Source: Tachypleus tridentatus
Taxonomy: Eukaryota; Arthropoda; Merostomata; Xiphosura; Limulidae
NCBI RefSeq assembly: GCF_004210375.1
Contig: NC_134835.1
Location: forward strand, 71,578,447 to 71,642,446
Reading direction: 5' to 3'
Length of the DNA stretch: 64,000 nt
Shown: piece after piece, positions 56,304-64,000 of the stretch
Position numbering within the stretch: the stretch's first letter is position 1
How the letters are laid out: every line of letters begins with the position of its first letter
The notes under the pieces: model-generated
Database searches by the model: none
Seen by the model: only the letters and a program-made list of their open reading frames with translations
Told to the model about the DNA's origin: nothing
Translations under genes and position numbers: made by a program

Positions 56304-57063
56304 TATCTACAAGGTATCCACACACAATGAACTAGCTTCAGATAACCAAAACATCTGAATCCCAGTGTTATTTCTGATATAGGAAGAACAAAACAACTGT
56401 CATTGATGGTATATGGAGCCAGGTTTCAAAACTTATTTCTACCAGTTGTTTAGTCAATGCAGAAAAGCTCTTCATGTTGTACAAGTAAGCTTGGTTGTAG
56501 TTACAACGGCATTAATATAAACTTTTTTGGTAAATACAGTCATCCATTTTATCATGAAACTACCCTGCCAAAAGCAGCTATTCCAAAGACAATTATGAAT
56601 TTTATATCTCAAAATGGATTCTCTAAGTCACTTGCAATCATTTTCAATAATTCATACTCATTATATTTTTTCCCCTTCATATTTTAAGCATAGTGGTATT
56701 AAGTGCTTTAGTTATATACTTAGAAATTATTATTCATGTTTAATTATTTCTAAATGTTTAACTATTGTACACATTTCAGTTACTTTTAAAACTTCCATTG
56801 TTTAGAATGATATAATTCATATGTAAAGTGTAATTTTAATAACAAACATTACACAATATGTTAGTAACTGAAAAAAAAAAATATTTTGTACCATTCTGTT
56901 GAACATGATGTAAAATAAAATGCTCACAATTTCTCATAATGATCTTTCAATAATTTTGATTTATATTATTAAATAATTTGCATGTACCTTCATTACTTCA
57001 CGTATAATTTGTTTCTATGTTTCACACACTAAACAGTTGGAAAAATACAAATTCATGAACCTG
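56304..57063. other. Intron sequence, no feature seen
   Basis: AT-rich with very little CpG. The overlapping short frames at 56457-56805 have no family resemblance. If the alternative exon at 57064 is used, its 3' untranslated region would lie here; no strong polyadenylation signal was found just downstream. Confidence 0.4.
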
Positions 57064-57176
57064 CTAGTCTTCCTGAACTTGATGTCCAGCAGTGCTTTTA
57101 TTATTCTCAAGTTGCCACTTAGTTAGTTCATATTTATATTCCCAACCATTTTGGTCAAAATACTTATAAAACAGAT
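57064..57176 (-). CDS. Possible alternative last exon of the FXR-family gene
   Basis: A minus-strand acceptor GAGAAGTAACAG precedes 113 bases. The exon starts with AT, so the G left from exon 57365-57502 makes Asp, and the frame then stays open for 36 codons to TAG (57066-57064). The peptide (LFYKYFDQNGWEYKYELTKW, continuing QLENNKSTAGHQVQED) is charged and aromatic, unlike the basic tail encoded at 44269. It would give a protein with a different C-terminus. The acceptor's pyrimidine tract is poor, and a 36-codon open frame can arise by chance. I do not recognise the peptide. RNA evidence would decide. Confidence 0.35.
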
Positions 57177-57364
57177 CTGTTACTTCTCTGTGTAAAGCTT
57201 AATTCTACAAGCACATAACAGCAATAAACATATCACACTGCAACAGAGATAAAATATCTGAGCTTTATATCTGATGCAAAACCAAATAACACTTGTACTT
57301 AGCAAGAGTGAACCTATTTATGCATGGAAAAAAAAAATGCAACTTTTATGTAGTTCGTACATAC

Positions 57365-57502
57365 CCCTATCCATACTAGCAATGCTGGATGCTTCATGAC
57401 TGTCCATAATTGATTCATCTTCATCTGTCACACGACGACGACCTCTTTGGCGAGGTGGAAGACGCAGTACCCTGCCATCATCTGACATCTCTCTATATGA
57501 TC
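57365..57502 (-). CDS. Penultimate coding exon of an FMR1/FXR-family protein
   Basis: Acceptor AAAATCTTTAG at 57503 and donor AGGG|GTATGT at 57365 bound 138 bases. The peptide SYREMSDDGRVLRLPPRQRG continues RRRVTDEDESIMDSHEASSIASMDR. The block of arginines followed by T-D-E-D, a short hydrophobic and an acidic/serine stretch (DS..ASSIAS) matches the segment of vertebrate FXR1/FXR2 where an arginine-rich run precedes TDEDAVLMDG and a serine-rich stretch. That segment is arginine-rich and disordered and lies after the KH domains. It enters with two bases and leaves with one, fitting the last exon at 44633. The open frame upstream of the acceptor (57503-57551) is intron. Confidence 0.8.
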
Positions 57503-57802
57503 CTAAAGATTTTAAAACAAAGTACACAGTATTACCTAACACACTGAGCATATGTTTAAAGTAAAAATATTATATTTTAAATACAAAATTATCCATTTAC
57601 AATAGATTGGTTCAGAAATCAGTTATTCACACTGTAAAGCATAAAATTTAATCTCACATTTAAAACCAAAATTTGTTTTATCATTTGTTTCATTCACACA
57701 ATTTTGAGCTGAGAAAAAAAGCAAAAAGTATATAATTTTAATAAAGATGAAAAATACAAAACTAGAAAGAAAGTGCTTACATTCTATTTGATTCTTACAC
57801 AC

Positions 57803-57849
57803 TTGAAAAAGAAACTGTCTGTGAATACCCACCCCTCTTACTGGGATCA
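57803..57849 (-). CDS. Probable short upstream exon of the FXR-family gene
   Basis: Acceptor GCATGTACAG at 57850 and donor TTTTTCAA|GTGTGTAAG at 57803 bound 47 bases reading DPSKRGGYSQTVSFS. It leaves with one base (A), which with GA of the next exon gives Arg. The position just before the arginine run, and the DP..Y pattern, resemble the DPDSNPYSLLD stretch of FXR1. The exon is short, so the call is tentative; the competing donor GTAAGA four bases downstream would break the frame. Confidence 0.45.
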
Positions 57850-60800
57850 CTGTACATGCACAGTTGAAACTAATATAGAATTATAGGTTAACAATTCATT
57901 TACAAATACCTAATTTGTATATAAGCATAATAATACAAGGTTCTACAATATAATTCAATATATTACATATAGGTGCAACTGCTAAACAAGATCCTCAAAC
58001 ACGGCTGCAAAAAAGGAACTAGGGTTATCTTAAATGATATGTTTATATACATGGCAACTAATGCATAAGTGGTAAAATCAAACAAAAAAAAGCGATGTTA
58101 GCAATCTTTGTTTTTTTTTCCATTTCTGAAGCTGATTAGCCTACTAGTGCATTTCAATTCCTTTAACAAATGTTTGGGGTTTTATATCTGATTGCTCTTA
58201 CAATACCATAAATCTGCAATGGATCATTATGTGAAAAAAATAGAACACATAAATAACAAACACTGAAGTAAAAATATATTTTTTGATCCAACTGCATGAT
58301 AATGTAAACATATTTAGTTTAAAATACTGAATTCAGCTAAATATACTAGTTTACTTAAACACACAAATAAAATTACAATGTTGACTTTGCTTTAGCATAA
58401 AGTGACACATATACATTGTTTATTGCAAGGAACCAAAGTCCAAATTTTAGTAATGTAAGTCTATAAATTTACTATTGGCACACTAGGTGAAACTCTTTTG
58501 TGTTAATGTACACATGACAGAACTCTATCCCTCCTACTGAATGTTTAAATAGAATAATTTTTAGTGTTACATAGTTTTGATGTAAATATTTAGATATGAA
58601 AGCTACAGACCTACTGCATATTTACAAAGTAACGAAATTGTTCTCTCAAAATCCTTTGTATACATGACTAAGTAGCAGAACTTTTACTTTATCCCTTTGT
58701 TAGTGAAGTTTAATCAGTTTTTGGTTTATTCTCATTGTACAAAGCACACTGTTGAAAATTACAAATAAAGCAGAAATGAAGTAGTCTAATCTCTGGTATT
58801 TCTTAAGGCTGGCACATCTGCAGCAATAATATCTTCATGAGATTTCAATCTATATTTTCACAATAAAATAAAAACCTCACTGTACTGTTGTAGCTTCACT
58901 CTTAATTTACAATGTACAAAAATATTTATGACTGGAACAACCTTAGTTTTGTACAAATAAAAGAAAGCAATCTAGATTTTTATTTTTACAGTGGCAACTT
59001 CCAAGCATAATCAATTAAAAAAAAGGAGAGGGGTTAAAATCAGAGATCCCTATATTTCAGGTGTAATCCTCATTTTATTTTGAACCCAGATTAGAGAAGA
59101 CAACCGGTTACCAGCACTTGCTTTCTGATGTGGTTACTCTTAACTGAACAGTGAGCTGCATTGTCTCTCTTATATGTAAAAGTGTGAATTGTAATTTGCT
59201 TTGCATTGAAAATAAGACATGGGATCCTTCAGTTCAAAATGCAAGCTCTTCTATTAACTGTGAGATAACTTAAGACAAACTATCCTCTATGAATTTGTAC
59301 ATGAAGTAAAACAAAAATTTTATTTCCCAATTTTTAAATGTTTTGTTCATCCCTAAAACTGTCATTAACTATTCACTGGAACACTACCAGGGGAGGTTAC
59401 CAATTCCCATAACTTTCATTCCCAAGTAAAAACTTCTACCACACCTAGATCCATTACTGTTACTATCATATTTCCAAGTAATAATGTAGAAATATTTACA
59501 TGGCTCTGTTACAAACCTAAATAATAATGTAGACAGTAAACTGGTTTAAATTGCAAACACCTAGAAAATTAATCTAATTCTAGTTCTTTGTAATGACAAT
59601 AAAAAATTTACATTCCTAAAATGGAGGTATGATAACCAAAAATGGAATTTATTAGTTTAGGTATGAACCTAAAAGTACAACAAAAAGATAAGGGAATTAT
59701 CACTAGCACCTAGTTGGAAGCTGCATTGGACTCAAAAAAAATTTTCTTTTTATTCCAGGAGAAACTGATTATTAAGATGCAACAAAATGTTTAGTGGTAC
59801 ATAAAAATAAAAAAAATATTTAGTTGTAGTAAGAAATAAACTGCAACATAAAATTTTTCTTTTTGATTAATAAAGTCTATGTTAGAAGTAATAAAAAATG
59901 GATCTGTCAGTTTATTAGTTTTATAATGATTTTAATAAAATATACCTATCAATTTTCCTGGAAAACTACGAGATGATTTTAGAAAATTAATCAGAAAGTT
60001 TTACAAGAATCTGTACAATAATTTTAACACATCCCTTTATACTAAAAGTTTTTGAATGCTAATAGTTCAATCCAGAAACTCTGAAGAGACTTGTTTTAGA
60101 TCTACCTTTTTGAGACAAGATTTCATTTGTTAATGTATAAATTTTTAAGTGAAATACAGCACCCTCAAGACTCTATACTAGCTAGTACTAAGGTCTAGTT
60201 TTGGGAGTAAATCTAGTATATATATTAATAAAGCCACATTCTCAGCATAATTTATTAACTACTTTCCAACCTTTTATATTTCTGCTATCATTTTTTGTAT
60301 TTAGCTATCAACTGAGATACTAATAATTTCACTTGTGATTCTGTTGGGAAGGTTTAAGCATCATGATAATCAACAGTAAGATGAACAGTCAGGAACACTT
60401 TCAGAGCAGCTGCAGGAATAATATTAAGTTTACTATGCTTGCTGTACAACATCTACGAAGTTGGTTCTAAATGGCTCCTGAATACCTCAGTGTGTCATAT
60501 GGAGACTTCCAAGCTCCTTATGCTTTGCCATTAAGTTTATGATGCACTAAATGATTTCAGTCATGTTACCACTTCAAATAATTTTTTTCTAGCCCCAATG
60601 CCAAAAGTGTGGAGAATACCTTCTTTTTTTGCCACTAAAAGTATCCAAAAAAATTTCATTTCAAATCAAGAAAAACAAGATTGGGTTGTGTGTTTTTTCC
60701 CACAAAATGTCCTAATTGACTTGTGATCACTTTTGTAAAAATTTATACAATGAACCTAACAGATCTTTAACTTCTGCTAAAAAAAATGTTTATTTCACTG

Positions 60801-63800
60801 TCAAATACCCAAAAACTGAAGAAAAGGGTATTTTTTTTCTGGTTTGTGTCTACTATACTTTTCACAATACCTGACAAATACTCTTAGTTAATAAGCACTA
60901 TAGAACTGCTTTCACTGATGTATATTTTACTCATAACTAATTTACTTTTAACTAAACTCAAAATATACTTACTTTGAGATATATAAATAATGATACTGAA
61001 AATAAGATTTACCATATTTTATATGAAGCTGTCACTTATTAGTCCAAAACTGTATTATGTTATCATATATCAAATGATTAGCATAGAATAAAAATACTAT
61101 TAAAATATATAAATCTTAACATAGGTATCAGATAACATCAGAATACAATTTTAAGTTGATTACCTTATCTGCATACAAAAAACACTAACAAGTAATAATC
61201 CTAGTTCATTAAGTGAAATACAATTTCTAGCCATTTAAATAGTTGTACAACAATGCCATGAGCAAAATTACATAAAAGCACTTAACCACTGTTGTTCAAA
61301 ACTGTGGAAATAATCAAGTAGCTCTGTTCCCATGGTCTTGATCAAACCAGTATGATAAGTAGTGATAACAGTCTGTTGGTTCTACCATGCTAACTTAATT
61401 GTAACAAGTGACACATTTAAAACTATTTGTGCCTTTGAAAAAAATATATATAGTCAATTTATCTTATTTTTACTACTATAAAATTCTTATAATATACTTC
61501 CTAAGAAATACTGATGTTCTACTCAAAATTGGTAATTTTATGCAGAGGTGGCAACTTATCAGCAATTTTATTTTCTAGGTAGTAGTCTTTAACCTACTTT
61601 ATTCATACTCTCAATTACCAAATCAAAGTTCAAATGTCTGTACATTTATAGTTCATACCATTCTTGTTACGTCTTCCATAAATATAAAACCACATCCAAA
61701 TATAAAATGTTGGCACAATTACAATCCACAACACCATCCATGTTATGTTGACAAACATCCAACACCGTTAAAAATAACCTAACTGCAAGCAGAACATCTT
61801 AAGATGAAAAAACAAACAAAGCACTGACATTACACAATGCCAATCCTGTATGAAAGTTTCCACAAGTACAAATGATTTATTTCTTCATATTTAAGCACAC
61901 TGGGCTTATCTGTTCTGTGCTCACTACAGGTATTGAAACTCAATTTTTAAGCATTATAAGCCTGTAGGCTTACTGCTGAGCCACTTGGGGGCAGGTGAAA
62001 ATGGAATTGTTAACACAAGTTTATGAGCATAAGGTATACAAAACATAGAAACATAAACGTCATTTGTTCACATAAGATAACTTTTAATGACTATTCTTTT
62101 TAGATAGTTATCCTTTGTGTGTTAAATTCTTGTTGGTTTTCAATTTTTTTCTAATAAAATTCATTGCTGACCAGTTTTACTAACAGAATGAAAAGGATGC
62201 ACAAACATAACAAAACTAGTTTCTCTAATATCAATGCTTCTGACAGTTTATTTCATAACTGTGATTTTTCACTAGCCATGCTACCATTTTAATGAAATGA
62301 CCACACTATGTACATTATTAGGTCTATATGTGCAAGTTCTTGGGACTAAAGTGACACAAAAACTACTAGATTAGTACAGTAGCACACTACATGCAAGTAC
62401 TGTAGAACATTTTAGGGGCTATGCAGCTACCCAACCCTTCTGAGTAAAATATTTCCAAATCAAATAATCCTTTGTTCCAATTAATTCAATGTTTATAATT
62501 CTACAGTGGGCAGACAGGGCTATGAGGACACTGGGCAAAATCTTGGCAGGCTGGTTGACAACCTGGTTACACTGTCCCAGTGCTACTGACAATCCTTACT
62601 GTACAATTCTCTTTCTCTCCTGACTTTTGAGTACTTGCTTTAGGACCCCAATCTGCTCATTCTTCATGTTAAACCTTCTATATGGTTTACACATCATACT
62701 GCTTATAGATTCAGGATTTTGTTTGTTACAGGATCACATTACAAAACATTTTATTTTGAACAAAATTACCATGAATATTAGGATTTTACTAAGTGCTGTT
62801 AGGGTCTGCAATATACATATCACACAGAAAAGAAGTGATTTTAATCTTTCTTCAGGTTCCTTCAGTGCTTTAACATTACAAACATATAAAAATTATTTAA
62901 TATGATACTGTAGACTCCATGAGTAATGAATGGTTTATAAAGAAGTCATTAATTTAAGGGTTACGAAAAATCTCTATGGAATCTTTTAATTAGGTTGCAT
63001 GCTAAAACTATGCTAAGGCATGCTCGAATCACCTATCCAGAACACATTTGGATTATATTTTTCAGTACACAAGTCAAACAAACCAGAAGACAGAGGAAGA
63101 GAATGTGTTACCCTTCCTTACTTTTTGTTCAAAGAGAACTTTGTGATGATGCTGAAAAAAGTGATGACAAAACAATCCAAGGTTTATTATTTGGAATAAC
63201 CTCTGTTTTGTAAGTGACTAGAATAATCACTAAAGAATCAATAATGTTATATACAAAAGCATGAAAAATGTTGTTCACAAAACAAACACTACATTTTGGT
63301 AAAATATTTCAAGCACAAGCTAAATTGGTTCACTTCCTCTTAATGATGTTACTATTCCCTTTATACCACCTTCACATCAAGAACAATCACAAGAAGTCCA
63401 AAAAACTATTCTGAGTCACCTTATTATGGTGCAGAAACATGATCGTGAATCGAGCATACCCCTTCGTTTCTGGCTCTTTCGTTCTCAATATGTTTATTGA
63501 TGATAGGCATGTTTATTTATTTATCTTTTATAATAATTTGTAGTACCACGTAATGAAATGCCAAAATACAGTAAAAATAAAGCTCAAGAAATGTAAGACA
63601 TATACTTTCTATATGATTACAACTTTCAAATGAAGCAATGTTTTTGAAGTAGAAAATTTAGATACCTGTCATTATTTTTAAAACAAATCATTATTGTTTT
63701 CAAAACTCATGTATTTCCCTAAAATAACAATAAAAACATGAGTTACTCAATTTTGTGGATGGTACGAGAAAATTCAAAATTTACCTTCCCAAAGTAACTG

Positions 63801-64000
63801 AGCTCCCAATCTTAAAACGAAGTATTTGTTATACTGCCAAGGTTATGAAAACAATTTAGCAAAGTTACTACACCACACTTAAGTGCATTCAAAAGAACAA
63901 TGCATTGGTAAAAAATAGGAATATTAAGGAACATTTAATGTTAAACAACTGGGTCTTTGTTCAAATTTATGGGGAAAATGGACTACAACTCACAGAGTTC
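57850..64000 (-). other. Upstream introns of the FXR-family gene
   Basis: Six kilobases of AT-rich, CpG-poor sequence with one family-B SINE (61880-61991). No KH or Agenet exon was found, so most of the protein is encoded to the right of the window. Plus-strand frames at 62627-62905 and 62995-63213 have no recognisable family. A local cluster of CpG lies at about 63440-63480. Confidence 0.4.
61880..61991 (-). repeat. SINE family B copy
   Basis: TTCTTCATATTTAAGCACAC (tail side), TCACTACAGGTATTGAAACTC (B box with CpG lost) and AGGCTTACTGCTGAGCCACT (head). Old and CpG-depleted like its surroundings. Confidence 0.8.

Larger units (their letters stand above)
44634..57364 (-). other. 12.7-kb intron of the FXR-family gene
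   Basis: It starts with the donor GTATGT at 57364 and ends with TTCATGTAG at 44634. It contains a CACTA-ended transposon (46059-50685) with a hAT element inside it, a family-B SINE (51092-51218), a Tc1-type element (54729-56301) and a possible alternative exon (57064-57176). Outside these, 44640-46050, 50690-54720 and 56310-57060 are AT-rich, nearly without CpG and without recognisable exons. Family-A SINEs are absent. Confidence 0.65.

Noticed and set aside
62627..63213. Two plus-strand open frames near the right end
   Set aside because: No family resemblance, opposite strand to the host gene and low complexity; not supported as genes.
63779..63804. Possible 26-bp minus-strand exon ending GGGAAG|GTAAAT
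   Set aside because: Too short, with no recognisable FXR sequence in any frame; the donor alone is not enough.
1..64000. CRISPR arrays, operons, ribosome binding sites, bacterial origins
   Set aside because: None is present; introns, SINEs and pol III promoters show nuclear animal DNA, where these do not apply.

Overview
This window reads as nuclear DNA of an arthropod, most likely a horseshoe crab (Limulus, Tachypleus or Carcinoscorpius). The evidence is: AT-rich sequence; one to two dozen copies of tRNA-derived SINEs of a type I associate from memory with horseshoe crab genomes; exons with GT-AG borders split by long introns; a peritrophin-type chitin-binding exon; and a fragile-X family (FMR1/FXR) gene. 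There are no operons, CRISPR arrays or other prokaryotic features. The species call is recognition plus inference, not a search result.

Layout. (1) About 1-13.2 kb, minus strand: a gene with two CBM14 (peritrophin-A) modules. The CBM14 exon at 2421-2775 is clear. Two phase-compatible upstream exons (3315-3376 and 13012-13131) would give a type II membrane protein. (2) About 3.7-39.8 kb: non-coding DNA full of SINEs. Family A is about 260 bp and several copies have 9-13 bp target-site duplications. Family B is about 120 bp. Family C is rarer, and A' is an old relative of A. A tRNA-Ala(UGC) copy at 30401-30472 is fused to a family-A SINE, and the pair is flanked as one unit by a target-site duplication. 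A dead Tc1-type transposon lies at 31.8-33.3 kb and a CACTA-ended DNA transposon at 33.6-35.2 kb. (3) About 41.2-42.7 kb: two Penelope-like retroelement fragments in inverted orientation. (4) About 42.2-64 kb, minus strand: the 3' part of an FMR1/FXR-family gene. The last coding exon is 44269-44633, the penultimate exon 57365-57502, a probable earlier exon 57803-57849, and a possible alternative last exon 57064-57176.

The 12.7-kb FXR intron holds a second copy of the CACTA-ended transposon (46059-50685). It is split by a 3.09-kb hAT transposon (46797-49886) with an 8-bp target duplication. The intron also holds a second Tc1-type element (54729-56301), whose transposase looks very like fish/lamprey Tc1 proteins.

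The most striking large-scale signal is a change in base composition near 42.2 kb. Left of it CpG is common; right of it CpG almost vanishes and family-A SINEs stop. The two Penelope fragments straddle this border. At all seven CpG sites I could align, the right-hand copy has CpA where the left-hand copy has CpG. That is what methylation-driven decay confined to the FXR transcription unit would produce.
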